A stretch of 64,000 bases of DNA. Origin: ECT2AJA-044 sp965658225 (GTDB lineage: Bacteria > Bacteroidota > Bacteroidia > Flavobacteriales > ECT2AJA-044). Location: positions 1 through 64,000 of the forward strand of contig CBFHRK010000002.1 in assembly GCA_965658225.1 (NCBI GenBank). The letters are read 5' to 3'. Numbering within the stretch: position 1 is the stretch's first letter; every line of letters starts with the position of its first letter. The notes under the pieces are model-generated. The model was not told where the DNA came from. It worked only from the letters and a program-made list of their open reading frames with translations, and searched no databases. Below, one piece after another: positions 50,230 to 59,499 of this stretch. The position numbers and the translations under genes are program-made.

Positions 50230-52412
50230 GGTTGAAGAATCAACCGATGGATTTCCCTTTTGTTTTCCTGACTAATTTGAACGAGGTAGAATCCGCCCGG
50301 GAGGGCGGGTAAAACAACTTGACCCTCTGGAGCGTCCCCTTCGTAAACAACGCGCCCGTGAACATCAATTACCAATACATTTGCTACTGATTCTGGAGTC
50401 AAATTGCCAATGGAAAAAGATCCTTTCGACGGATTCGGATAAACAACCCATTCGTTTGAAACCGCAATCTCTGGAACAGAAATGTCCATGGAGTCAATTC
50501 CCATGTACAGTTGCACGCCTCCTGAGTAATTACCCAATATGAGGTCTACATATCCGTCGTTATTTACATCGCTCACCGCGGGCGCCGGGCGACCCACCCG
50601 CTGCAGGCCCGGCAATACAGAATCTGCAATCATGAAAGTGCCGTTAAGATTGTTTTCGATTTGTGTAAACCGATGTACATATCCGGGAGCCCCACCAACG
50701 TACAATTCCCATGAACCGTTTCGATCAATAGCAGTAGGAGTGGCAAAGCCGAGGAAATAGAAAGGACTGCTCATATCAATTCCGCCAAGCGTGTCCGTCA
50801 CCAAAGAGAAATTATATGCGTTTGAACTACCAATGTTTTCATAATACTTCACGCGGCCGGTTGAATGTCCGATCAATAGATCTAAATCCCCATCGCGATC
50901 TAAATCAGCCAATTCTGGAGCGGCGGAATTTCCGACATCAATACCTCCAATATTTGCTTCGGCTAAAACAAAGTTGGCCAAACCGGCAGGCCCAGCAGTA
51001 TTATTGAAGTAATGAATGTTTCCGTTTCCATCGCCCAAAATCATATCTTGATCGCCATCGTTGTCTAAATCCCCAAACGACGGGATTAAACTCACGGGGA
51101 AGGGGAGGGCTGAAATTCCAGAGAAATCGTAACTCTGCAAATTATATTCGGGTCTGGTAGCCGTCCCTGTATTAATGAACAAGGCTAATCGACTGTCGCT
51201 TATAGTTCCGTTTTCCATGATTCCGTAGTTGCCAATCACGAGGTCGAGTAAATTATCACCGTTGAGGTCCACTAATTTTGGATAAGCGCCTTCGCCCACG
51301 TCGATCATTTCATCTTGAAACAGGCTCTCGGTTTTAAAGTTGAAATTTGGAAGGGCTTCCGTTCCTATGTTTTCGTAGTACCAAACGCTCTCTAGATTCT
51401 TTGCACCTGATCCGGCATTTGGCGAAACCACCATGTCGCGATCCCCATCTAAGTCGAGATCAACCCAAAATACGCCAGGGAACAATTCTAGATCCACAGG
51501 CACGTCATAGGAGGGAAAGGCATTATCTTGATCGGTCATGTGGGCGTCTTCGGGAGTGCCTGTATTGGTCAGAAAATTCAAATTGTTGAAGGTGATATCG
51601 CCCAAAAGGCAATCCATAGAGCCATTTCCTGTTAAATCGCGAACGGCAATGGCGCTGCCCGCATGACGCGGCCTGTTTGTGCCTCCCGGCGCGAAGTTCG
51701 CATCGCAAGTATCCAAGTAAACGGTGTTCGAAACAAAGCTCTCTTTGAAAAGGCCCCAGCAATCGTCGCCCAATTGGTAGATCAAAGAATCGCTGTGCCC
51801 ATAGAGTTCAATAGACATACACTTGTGGTATTCGACGTTGGTTCCGAGAATAGAAAAGGTAAGCACATCGAGATCGCCATCTCCGTCAATGTCTTCCACT
51901 ACGGGGATGTCTGTAGAGGCAACATATAAGTTTACGTCTACAGCGGTACCGTAATTAGTGAACAGTTGTGGGGTGTTTAAAGCATACGTGAATTTGAGTC
52001 CACCCGCTAGGGTGCTTTCATTTGTATAAACCGCGATCCCGGCATTCGTATGCGCCCACATATCAATTTTTCCGTCGTTATTATAATCGCGAAATAGAAC
52101 CCAGTTCATGATTTCCGGAAATGCGGGAATGTGTTTTGGGGCATAGCGATACTTCGTAGCACCATTTTCTGAATACGATTCAAAGGGCAAAAATCGGTTC
52201 CCAGACTTATCAAAAACAATTAGATCACGCACATTGTCGAAGTTTAAATCGATGTGCGACCACTGCGTAAAATTGAGTCCACCCGCCCAACCGTACTCCA
52301 AAGTATCGCCCTGAGCCTCGATATGGACCGTATCGGAATATACGAAGCCAACGGACTGACTTAAAGAAATGAAAGGAATAAGCAGAAAAAGAGGGAGAAG
52401 GCGCTTTATCAT
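50226..52412 (-). CDS. Secreted FG-GAP/VCBS-repeat protein with T9SS type A sorting domain
   Basis: 728 residues. A signal peptide (LLPLFLLIPFISLSQS) precedes repeated FG-GAP blades with calcium-type aspartates: DYNNDGKIDMWA, DIDGDGDLDVLT, DLDLDGDRDMVVS, DLNGDNLLDLVIGNYG, DLDNDGDQDMILGDGNG, DLDRDGDLDLLIG and DVNNDGYVDLILG. The end (VVYPNPSKGSFSIGNLTPES, later GGFYLVQISQENK) is the type A sorting domain. It is a surface or secreted beta-propeller protein; its ligand is unknown. Elements 23 and 24 lie within it. Confidence 0.9.
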   Translation of the reverse strand: MIKRLLPLFLLIPFISLSQSVGFVYSDTVHIEAQGDTLEYGWAGGLNFTQWSHIDLNFDNVRDLIVFDKSGNRFLPFESYSENGATKYRYAPKHIPAFPEIMNWVLFRDYNNDGKIDMWAHTNAGIAVYTNESTLAGGLKFTYALNTPQLFTNYGTAVDVNLYVASTDIPVVEDIDGDGDLDVLTFSILGTNVEYHKCMSIELYGHSDSLIYQLGDDCWGLFKESFVSNTVYLDTCDANFAPGGTNRPRHAGSAIAVRDLTGNGSMDCLLGDITFNNLNFLTNTGTPEDAHMTDQDNAFPSYDVPVDLELFPGVFWVDLDLDGDRDMVVSPNAGSGAKNLESVWYYENIGTEALPNFNFKTESLFQDEMIDVGEGAYPKLVDLNGDNLLDLVIGNYGIMENGTISDSRLALFINTGTATRPEYNLQSYDFSGISALPFPVSLIPSFGDLDNDGDQDMILGDGNGNIHYFNNTAGPAGLANFVLAEANIGGIDVGNSAAPELADLDRDGDLDLLIGHSTGRVKYYENIGSSNAYNFSLVTDTLGGIDMSSPFYFLGFATPTAIDRNGSWELYVGGAPGYVHRFTQIENNLNGTFMIADSVLPGLQRVGRPAPAVSDVNNDGYVDLILGNYSGGVQLYMGIDSMDISVPEIAVSNEWVVYPNPSKGSFSIGNLTPESVANVLVIDVHGRVVYEGDAPEGQVVLPALPGGFYLVQISQENKREIHRLILQP
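50293..50308 (-). repeat. Short palindromic element 23
   Basis: Arms CCGCCC/GGGCGG, loop TCCC; after the 5-bp core the tail is GATTC. Sense strand, in the sorting domain of the FG-GAP gene. Confidence 0.75.
52001..52014 (-). repeat. Short palindromic element 24
   Basis: Arms CACCC/GGGTG, loop TAGC, tail GACTC. Sense strand, in the FG-GAP gene. Confidence 0.75.
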
Positions 52413-52439
52413 GAGGTAAAAAATGTACAGATCTATTTA

Positions 52440-52447
52440 CAAAGATA
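52440..52447 (-). promoter_or_regulatory. -7 element of the FG-GAP gene
   Basis: TATCTTTG on the minus strand, 28 bp before the start. Confidence 0.55.
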
Positions 52448-52508
52448 CGTATAAAAGCCCCTAAGGCGTTGGGCAAAAGGGGCGGTAAAAATCCCGTAGA
52501 ATTATCAA

Positions 52509-52539
52509 TTGCGAATTATGCTGCATTCCTCTATATTTG
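52509..52539 (+). promoter_or_regulatory. secDF promoter (TTG-N20-TATATTTG)
   Basis: A -33 TTG at 52509 and a -7 TATATTTG at 52532, 38 bp before the ATG. Both boxes fit the Bacteroidota consensus and its spacing. Confidence 0.75.
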
Positions 52540-52576
52540 CGGCCGAATTAATTGAGGCTAATATTATCTAAACCAA

Positions 52577-55500
52577 ATGCAAAACAAAGGAGCCATCCGC
52601 CTGTTTGCGATCCTGTTCGCTCTAATCTGCTTATATCAGTTGAGTTTTACATGGATTGTAAGAAGTGTGGAGAAAGATGCGGAAAACTTCGCCGATGGTG
52701 ATCCCGCCTTGTATCAAGCCTATATCGACTCGGTCGGACCTCAACCGGTTTACGACTTACTAGTTCGTGAGTACACCTACAATGAGGTGAAATCACGCGA
52801 GTTGAATTTAGGTCTTGACCTCAAGGGTGGAATGAACGTCATTTTAGAAGTGTCCGTAAACGACATTCTTCGTTCTTTATCGAACAACTCTAAGAATCCC
52901 ATTTTTAATCAAGCAATCGATGCTGCAAATGAGCGTATGCGCGATAGTCAAGACGACTATATCACGCTATTTTACGCAGAATTTCAGAGAATTCGTGCCG
53001 AACAGAATAGTGAGATTAAACTCGCTGATCCTGAAATTTTCGGAAATCGCGATTTAAAGGACAAGGTTCTATTCAACTCTACAGATGATGAGGTAATTAG
53101 TGTTCTTCGCCTCGAGGCCGAAGGTGCTATTGACCGTGCATTTACTGTATTGCGTGCTCGTATCGATAAATTCGGTGTGGCACAACCTAACATCCAGCGC
53201 CTTGAAGGAACAGGGCGTATCTTGGTTGAATTGCCCGGGGTTAAGGAACCAGAACGTGTAAAGAAATTATTACAATCTACTGCGGAGCTTGGATTCTGGG
53301 AGACTTATGAAAATGAGTTGATGATTCCTTTCTTGAACGCGGCCAATGAGCGTTTGAAAGACCTAGTAGAGCGCCCTCAGTCTACTACTACGGAAGACGA
53401 GATTGCCGATAATGCCGCTGAGTCAGATCCGTTCGATTTGAACTCTTTAGGTGTTGACGATTCGCTTGCAACAGGCGATGTTTCTGCTGATTCCCTCGGC
53501 CTAGCGGCCGGATCGGACTCTTTGGCGAACGATTCAACGATTTCGCCCATTGCAGCGTTTAACCCGCTTTTCGATATCCTTTTACCGAATTACAACTTCG
53601 AAACAAACCAGGCCGGAACGGGTCCGGTAATCGGTTTTGTCGCTATTAAAGATACCGCGAAGGTGATCGATTACTTGAACTTTAAGCAAGTACGCGATTT
53701 ACTTCCTCCAGATATGCGCTACGCTAAATTCTTGTGGGAAGCGAAAACAGAAAATAACTCAGACGAGAACTTCTTACGTCTAATCGCAATTGCTGGAAAC
53801 CGTGATGGTGAAGCTTATTTGCAAGGAGATGTAATTATTGATGCTTCTCAAGATTACGACGAACTTGGCCGTCCATCGGTTACGATGCGCATGAACAACC
53901 AAGGTGCGAACATTTGGGCGCGCATGACGGCTGATAATGTAGGTCGTAGCGTATCTGTAGTTCTTGATGACTACGTGTATAGTTACCCGAACGTAAACGA
54001 AGAAATTAAGAATGGGGTTACCCAAATCTCTGGATCTTTCTCCGTGAAAGAAGCGAAAGATTTAGCCAACATTCTAAAAGCGGGTAAGCTTCCTGCTCCT
54101 GCCCGTATTATTCAGGCAGATGTAGTGGGTCCTTCATTAGGTAAGGAAGCGATTAGCGCGGGACTCTTCTCGTTCTTGATTGCTTTGGGAGTAGTGTTGT
54201 TGTACATGATCTTTTACTACAGTACGGCCGGATTGGTTTCGAACCTGGCGTTATTGGCCAACATGTTCTTCATTTTTGGTGTTCTTGCCTCTGTTCAAGC
54301 GGTTTTAACACTTCCTGGAATTGCCGGTATTGTATTAACCATCGGTATGGCGGTAGATGCGAACGTACTTATTTACGAGCGTATTCGAGAAGAGACTGCT
54401 TCTGGTAAAGGTTTGCGTTTAGCTATTTCTGACGGTTATAAAAATGCCTTCTCATCTATTATTGATGCGAACGTAACCACCTTATTGACGGGTATTATCT
54501 TATTCATCTTTGGTACGGGACCTATCCGTGGTTTCGCCTCAACCTTGATCATTGGTATTCTTACTTCTTTGTTCTCGGCTATTTTCCTCACACGTTTAGT
54601 GTATGAGCGTTTATTGGCGAATAAAAAAGAGATCAAGTTTTCTACTAAATTGACTGAAGGGGCATTCAAAAACTTGAGTATTCAGTTCTTGAGCAAGCGC
54701 AAAATGTACTACGCAATTAGTGGAGCTATTATTTTGATTGGTTTGGGTTCTTTGGTAACTCGAGGTTTAAACTACGGTGTAGATTTCTCAGGAGGTCGTA
54801 CTTACCAAGTACGTTTTGATCAGCCCGTAAATACGACGGACATTACCGAGAGCTTATCTGCAGCCTTCGTAGTAGAAGACGGTCCTGCCGTGCGCCCTGA
54901 GGTTAAGACGTTTGGTGGAAGCAATCAGGTGCGAATTACGACCAAATACCGTGTCGACGACAAAGGGATTGAAGTTGACGAGGATATTCAGAATAAACTT
55001 TGGGCTGGTGTTCAAGGATATTTCGCTGATCCTATCGAGCGAGATGCCTTCTTCAACGACGATGATAATAAAGCCTTCGGCTTGATGTCGAGTTCACAAG
55101 TAGGACCTACCATTGCTGATGACATTAGAACTTCAGCGATTTGGAGTATCCTCTTCTCATTGGTTGTGATCTTCTTGTACATCTTGATTCGTTTCCGCAA
55201 ATGGCAGTTCTCTTTGGGAGCGGTAGTTGCTGTTTTCCACGATGTATTGCTTGTACTTTCGTTGTTCTCATTGCTATACGGTTTTGTTCCTTTCAGTCTT
55301 GAAATAGATCAAGCCTTTATTGCAGCATTGCTTACGGTAATTGGTTACTCATTGAATGATACCGTAGTTGTATTTGACCGTATTCGTGAGTATTTAACGA
55401 TTCATCCGAAGCGTAATTTTGACGAGAATGTTACTAGTGCCTTGAACAGCACGCTTAGTAGAACGGTAAACACCTCGCTTACCACTTTATTCGTTCTCTT

Positions 55501-55648
55501 GGTAATTTTCTTCTTTGGAGGTGAGACGATCCGAGGATTTATGTTTGCACTATCCGTTGGGGTAATTGTAGGAACCTACTCCTCTGTTTGTATTGCAACT
55601 CCAGTGATGGTTGATACACTATCTCGTAAATTCAAAGGACAAGAATAA
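52577..55648 (+). CDS. secDF: Fused protein translocase subunits SecDF
   Basis: 1023 residues joining SecD and SecF in one chain. It uses the proton or sodium gradient to pull preproteins through SecYEG. In the SecD half, LNLGLDLKGGMNVILEV follows the first span, then a large periplasmic P1 domain and GMAVDANVLIYERIREE. In the SecF half are NYGVDFSGGRTYQVRF and the conserved YSLNDTVVVFDRIREYL. A Ser/Asp-rich insertion at about residues 268-325 with element 25 (GLAAGSDSLA) is unusual and probably a flexible loop of P1. It is monocistronic with a strong promoter and terminator. Confidence 0.96.
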   Translation: MQNKGAIRLFAILFALICLYQLSFTWIVRSVEKDAENFADGDPALYQAYIDSVGPQPVYDLLVREYTYNEVKSRELNLGLDLKGGMNVILEVSVNDILRSLSNNSKNPIFNQAIDAANERMRDSQDDYITLFYAEFQRIRAEQNSEIKLADPEIFGNRDLKDKVLFNSTDDEVISVLRLEAEGAIDRAFTVLRARIDKFGVAQPNIQRLEGTGRILVELPGVKEPERVKKLLQSTAELGFWETYENELMIPFLNAANERLKDLVERPQSTTTEDEIADNAAESDPFDLNSLGVDDSLATGDVSADSLGLAAGSDSLANDSTISPIAAFNPLFDILLPNYNFETNQAGTGPVIGFVAIKDTAKVIDYLNFKQVRDLLPPDMRYAKFLWEAKTENNSDENFLRLIAIAGNRDGEAYLQGDVIIDASQDYDELGRPSVTMRMNNQGANIWARMTADNVGRSVSVVLDDYVYSYPNVNEEIKNGVTQISGSFSVKEAKDLANILKAGKLPAPARIIQADVVGPSLGKEAISAGLFSFLIALGVVLLYMIFYYSTAGLVSNLALLANMFFIFGVLASVQAVLTLPGIAGIVLTIGMAVDANVLIYERIREETASGKGLRLAISDGYKNAFSSIIDANVTTLLTGIILFIFGTGPIRGFASTLIIGILTSLFSAIFLTRLVYERLLANKKEIKFSTKLTEGAFKNLSIQFLSKRKMYYAISGAIILIGLGSLVTRGLNYGVDFSGGRTYQVRFDQPVNTTDITESLSAAFVVEDGPAVRPEVKTFGGSNQVRITTKYRVDDKGIEVDEDIQNKLWAGVQGYFADPIERDAFFNDDDNKAFGLMSSSQVGPTIADDIRTSAIWSILFSLVVIFLYILIRFRKWQFSLGAVVAVFHDVLLVLSLFSLLYGFVPFSLEIDQAFIAALLTVIGYSLNDTVVVFDRIREYLTIHPKRNFDENVTSALNSTLSRTVNTSLTTLFVLLVIFFFGGETIRGFMFALSVGVIVGTYSSVCIATPVMVDTLSRKFKGQE
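53497..53510 (+). repeat. Short palindromic element 25
   Basis: Arms CGGCC/GGCCG, loop TAGC, tail GATCG. Sense strand, in the acidic insertion of secDF. Confidence 0.75.
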
Positions 55649-55670
55649 AAGCGACAAGCTATTTGAACTG

Positions 55671-55705
55671 AAAAGCCGCTCCCAATATTGGAGCGGCTTT
55701 TTTTG
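55671..55705 (+). terminator. Terminator after secDF
   Basis: AAAGCCGCTCC pairs with GGAGCGGCTTT around CAATATT, followed by T7. Confidence 0.92.
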
Positions 55706-55735
55706 TTTCATCCACCCATTCAATTCCTATCTTTG
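55703..55735 (+). promoter_or_regulatory. tatA promoter (TTG-N22-TATCTTTG), overlapping the secDF terminator tail
   Basis: The -33 TTG is the end of the terminator T run; the -7 TATCTTTG at 55728 ends 4 bp before the tatA ATG, predicting a leaderless message. Confidence 0.7.
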
Positions 55736-55739
55736 TCCT

Positions 55740-56090
55740 ATGATTCAACTGGGAAGTATTTATTTAATTTTCAATTTTGGCGGAGGAGAGATTTTTATCA
55801 TTCTCCTCGTTTTCATCTTACTCTTTGGTGCCAAACGAATTCCCGAAGTTGCCCGAGCCCTCGGAAAAGGGATGAGAGAAATTAAAAATGCAACTGGAGA
55901 CATTCAGCGTGAAATAAAATCATCGACTGGTGACGTTGGCAAAGTAACACGCGATATGGAGGCTCGTATTCGCGAACAGGCCCAAAACCTGGAAGGGTCT
56001 TTAAGTCGCTCTCAAAAGCCATCCAGTCCACCCTCGGCCTCAAGTGAAGCTCCAAAGGACGATGCGACTGAAGCCGAAAAAGAAGTCTGA
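55740..56090 (+). CDS. tatA: Twin-arginine translocase subunit TatA
   Basis: 116 residues from ATG 55740. The frame is open upstream, but that part crosses the secDF terminator and promoter. TatA plan: a short membrane helix (GGGEIFIILLVFILLFGAK), the hinge and amphipathic helix RIPEVARALGKGMREIKNAT and a charged tail. It forms the pore-like part of the export route for folded proteins. The partner tatC is not in view. Its stop overlaps the start of the antiporter gene (TGATG). Confidence 0.93.
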   Translation: MIQLGSIYLIFNFGGGEIFIILLVFILLFGAKRIPEVARALGKGMREIKNATGDIQREIKSSTGDVGKVTRDMEARIREQAQNLEGSLSRSQKPSSPPSASSEAPKDDATEAEKEV

Positions 56091-57043
56091 TGGCAATTGT
56101 TTCCTTATTGGCCGGACTCGCACTTTTAACTTTGGGAGGTGATTTGTTAGTACGTGGAGCCGTTTCCTTAGCCGTTCGTTTAAAGGTGAGTACCTTGGTT
56201 ATAGGAATGACCGTAGTATCTTTTGCCACTTCATGCCCTGAATTACTTGTGAGCCTAAACGCGGCGCTCAAGGGTCATTCAGATATCACCTTTGGAAACG
56301 TTATTGGATCTAATATTGCCAATATTGGACTTGTTCTAGGGCTCACAGGAGCAATTTTTAGTTTGCCGGTTTCCCGAAATAGCCTTCGCTTCGATTGGCC
56401 CATGATGGCCCTGTCGACTCTTATTTTCGTTGGGTTTATCCTTTTCGATCGAAGACTAGGTTTGCTCGAGGGCGTAATCTTTGTAGTCTTATTAACTGCC
56501 TTCAGTAGCTTTTTAATTTACGCCTCACGGCGCGACAATAAAAACAACCCCCAAGATACTTCCTCAGAGGATGAAGTTATTCGAGATTCACCAACCCGAA
56601 CGGCACTTTATTTGCTGATTGGTGGTGCCGCATTGTACTTCGGATCAGAATGGTTGATTGAAGGAGCTGTGACTTTAGCTAGAAGTCTCTCCATAAGTGA
56701 GCGGGTTATTTCTGTGAGCCTTGTCTCAGTGGGTACGAGTGTTCCTGAGCTGGCGGCCTCCTTAATCGCCGCGTATAAAAAGGAACAGTCTATTAGCCTC
56801 GGAAATTTATTTGGTTCTAACATTTTCAATTTACTCGCCGTATTGGGAATAACATCGATTATATACCCAGTGGAAATTGACGATGTTGGCTTGCTTGATA
56901 TAGATATCTGGTGGATGGTCGCATTTGTTTTTGTTTTATTGCCTATGCTTTATCTCAACAAGCGAAGATTCTTTACCCGCTGGATGGGTGCGATTCTCTT
57001 GGTTTCCTATGCGTTTTACACTTATTTTATTTTTAACCCCTAA
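56090..57043 (+). CDS. Calcium/sodium antiporter of the CaCA family (YrbG type)
   Basis: 317 residues with about ten spans in two inverted halves. Each half carries an ion-binding alpha repeat: SFATSCPELLVSLNAALKG with FGNVIGSNIANIGLVLG, and SVGTSVPELAASLIAAYKK with LGNLFGSNIFNLLAVLG. The acidic residue in each PEL motif is the expected cation ligand. It exchanges Ca2+ for Na+ (or H+) in the inner membrane, drawing on the Na+ gradient that NQR makes. It is coupled to tatA by overlapping codons. Confidence 0.93.
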   Translation: MAIVSLLAGLALLTLGGDLLVRGAVSLAVRLKVSTLVIGMTVVSFATSCPELLVSLNAALKGHSDITFGNVIGSNIANIGLVLGLTGAIFSLPVSRNSLRFDWPMMALSTLIFVGFILFDRRLGLLEGVIFVVLLTAFSSFLIYASRRDNKNNPQDTSSEDEVIRDSPTRTALYLLIGGAALYFGSEWLIEGAVTLARSLSISERVISVSLVSVGTSVPELAASLIAAYKKEQSISLGNLFGSNIFNLLAVLGITSIIYPVEIDDVGLLDIDIWWMVAFVFVLLPMLYLNKRRFFTRWMGAILLVSYAFYTYFIFNP

Positions 57044-57062
57044 TTTTTAGGGGGTCTTTTTA
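57036..57062 (+). terminator. Terminator overlapping the antiporter stop codon
   Basis: ACCCCTAA pairs with TTAGGGGGT (one extra G), then CT4 onward; the TAA stop is part of the stem. Confidence 0.8.
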
Positions 57063-57132
57063 CTGAATTAGCTCTTTTTTGGTGCGAACCCCTCCTTTTT
57101 TGAACATATTGTGAATAAAAATTAGAGTTCTG

Positions 57133-57164
57133 TTGTCGAGCCTTTTCTTTTTGCGTTATTTTTG
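57133..57164 (+). promoter_or_regulatory. glnN promoter (TTG-N21-TATTTTTG)
   Basis: -33 TTG at 57133 and -7 TATTTTTG at 57157, 29 bp before the ATG. Confidence 0.72.
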
Positions 57165-57193
57165 CGGGGTAATTCTAATAAAATCTACCTCTC

Positions 57194-59386
57194 ATGTCTA
57201 CAAATGTTCGATTTCAAGCTTTAGAGCGCGCTCTGCATCGTGAGCCTATTCAGGGTTTCGAGTCCGGTAAAAAAATGTCTGAGCTATTTGGTGAAATGGT
57301 TTTCCACAAGACAGCCATGATGGAATATTTACCTGAAGAGGCTTACAGGAGCGTAATGCAAGCGATTGAAACAGGCAAAAAGATTGATCGTCAAATTGCC
57401 AATCAAGTAGCTTCTGCTATGAAAGACTGGGCAATTAGTAAAGGAGCGACGCACTATACGCACTGGTTTCAACCATTGACTGGGGCAACAGCTGAGAAGC
57501 ACGACGCATTTTTCACGCCGTTAGGCGATGGAAGAGCGATTGAGCGTTTCGACGGAGATTTATTGGTTCAGCAAGAACCGGATGCATCGAGTTTTCCGAG
57601 TGGAGGATTGAGAAACACTTTTGAAGCTCGCGGATACACTGCGTGGGATCCAACTTCATCAGCATTTATTATCGACAACACGCTTTGTATTCCAACGATC
57701 TTTGTTTCTTATACAGGAGAGGCCCTAGATAATAAAGTTCCCTTATTGCGTTCATTACATACCGTTGATGAGGCTGCAACAGCAGTTTGCAAGTACTTTG
57801 ACAAGAATGTTACCAAAGTGAATACCACTTTAGGTTGGGAGCAAGAGTATTTCTTGGTAGATGAAGCATTGTTCAATGCACGTCCAGACTTATTGCTTAC
57901 CAGCAGAACTCTTTTTGGACATGCACCCGCCAAAGGTCAGCAGCTCGATGATCATTACTTTGGATCTATCCCCGCACGCGCCATGGCCTTTATGAAAGAG
58001 TTTGAACGCGAAGCAATGCGCTTGGGAATTCCTGTAACAACACGTCATAATGAGGTGGCGCCGAACCAGTTCGAGGTAGCTCCTATTTTCGAGGAAGCAA
58101 ACTTGGCGGTTGATCACAATTCCTTGTTGATGGACTTGCTCGACAAAGTAGCGCGTCGTCATAAGTTGCGCTGTTTGACACACGAAAAGCCTTTTGCTGG
58201 ACTCAACGGTTCCGGAAAACACAATAACTGGTCGTTAAGTACCAATACGGGAGTAAACTTGCTTAAACCGGGCAAAACTCCGAAGAGTAACCTTCAATTC
58301 TTGACCTTTTTTATTAATGCCATAGCCGCCGTTCACGAGCATGCGGGATTGTTACGTGCATGTATTGCATCTGCGAACAACGATCATCGTTTAGGCGCCA
58401 ATGAAGCTCCACCGGCTATTATTTCGGTCTTCATAGGGTCTCAGTTGACCGAAGCACTGGACAAGCTTGAAAACGTAAAAGAAGGAGCGCTTTCTCCAGA
58501 AGAAAGAACAGATTTGAAGTTGAATGTAGTAGGAAAGATTCCGGACGTTCTTTTGGATAACACCGATCGCAACAGGACTTCGCCATTTGCCTTCACGGGT
58601 AACAAATTTGAATTCCGTGCAGTAGGTTCGAGTGCAAACTGTTCCGTGCCAATGACAGTTTTGAACTCGATTATGGCGAATCAATTGATTCAATTCAAGA
58701 AAGATGTGGATAATCTAATTAAACAAGGACTTAAGCGTGACGGTGCCATTTTCAATGTTCTCCGCGACTATATCAAAAAGTCGAAGTCTATCCGATTTGA
58801 AGGAGATGGTTATTCCGCTGAGTGGGAAAAGCACGCGAGTAAGTTGGGCCTTGAGAATATTAAAACAACACCAAAAGCGCTTGACAATTATGTGTCGAAA
58901 AAATCGGTCTCGTTGTTTACCGAAATGGGCGTATTGAATGAGGCAGAAATACATGCTCGTCATGAAATAATGCTAGAGCAGTATCAAATGGCCATTCAAA
59001 TTGAAGCACGCGTTATCGGTGACCTCGCTGGAAACCATATTATACCCACTGCAATTCGCTACCAAAACATGCTCATTGAGAATGTAAAGGGACTCAAAGA
59101 AGTGCTTCCTCAAGCGTCCTTCAAAAAAGCATCCGTTCAACCCATTTCAATTATTGAAGAGATTTCGGAACGCGTTTCAATTATTAAAGAATCGGTAGAC
59201 GGCATGATTTCTGAGCGTAAAAAAGCAAATGTTTTAACCGATTCTCGCGATAAAGCAATTGCCTACGACGAAAAGGTGAAGCCCTATTTTGAAACGATTC
59301 GATACCACGTGGATAAACTCGAAATGTTGGTCGATGACGAGCTGTGGCCGTTGCCGAAATACCGCGAATTATTGTTCACACGATAG
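57194..59386 (+). CDS. glnN: Glutamine synthetase type III
   Basis: 730 residues, the long GSIII form usual in Bacteroidota. It makes glutamine from glutamate and ammonia with ATP. Signature stretches are the N-terminal FGEMVFHKTAMMEYLPEEAY, metal-binding LGWEQEYFLVDEALF, NEVAPNQFEVAPIFEEANLA, KPFAGLNGSGKHNNWSLST, NDHRLGANEAPPAIISVF and RTSPFAFTGNKFEFRAVGSS. It stands alone with promoter and terminator; no PII or amt gene is adjacent. Confidence 0.97.
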   Translation: MSTNVRFQALERALHREPIQGFESGKKMSELFGEMVFHKTAMMEYLPEEAYRSVMQAIETGKKIDRQIANQVASAMKDWAISKGATHYTHWFQPLTGATAEKHDAFFTPLGDGRAIERFDGDLLVQQEPDASSFPSGGLRNTFEARGYTAWDPTSSAFIIDNTLCIPTIFVSYTGEALDNKVPLLRSLHTVDEAATAVCKYFDKNVTKVNTTLGWEQEYFLVDEALFNARPDLLLTSRTLFGHAPAKGQQLDDHYFGSIPARAMAFMKEFEREAMRLGIPVTTRHNEVAPNQFEVAPIFEEANLAVDHNSLLMDLLDKVARRHKLRCLTHEKPFAGLNGSGKHNNWSLSTNTGVNLLKPGKTPKSNLQFLTFFINAIAAVHEHAGLLRACIASANNDHRLGANEAPPAIISVFIGSQLTEALDKLENVKEGALSPEERTDLKLNVVGKIPDVLLDNTDRNRTSPFAFTGNKFEFRAVGSSANCSVPMTVLNSIMANQLIQFKKDVDNLIKQGLKRDGAIFNVLRDYIKKSKSIRFEGDGYSAEWEKHASKLGLENIKTTPKALDNYVSKKSVSLFTEMGVLNEAEIHARHEIMLEQYQMAIQIEARVIGDLAGNHIIPTAIRYQNMLIENVKGLKEVLPQASFKKASVQPISIIEEISERVSIIKESVDGMISERKKANVLTDSRDKAIAYDEKVKPYFETIRYHVDKLEMLVDDELWPLPKYRELLFTR

Positions 59387-59409
59387 TCAATTAATGGAGT
59401 TAATTTGGG

Positions 59410-59437
59410 AACCCGAAGCATACGCTTCGGGTTTTCT
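59410..59437 (+). terminator. Terminator after glnN
   Basis: A perfect 10-bp stem AACCCGAAGC with its complement around ATAC, then a T-rich tail. Confidence 0.88.
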
Positions 59438-59439
59438 CA

Positions 59440-59468
59440 TTGCCATTTGAGACTTTTCGTTATTTTAG
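59440..59468 (+). promoter_or_regulatory. Promoter of the PorE-like gene (TTG-N18-TATTTTAG)
   Basis: TTG at 59440 and TATTTTAG (one base off consensus) at 59461, 31 bp before the ATG. Confidence 0.55.
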
Positions 59469-59499
59469 CACGTTCATAAGCGTAAACTTTAACCTACAC

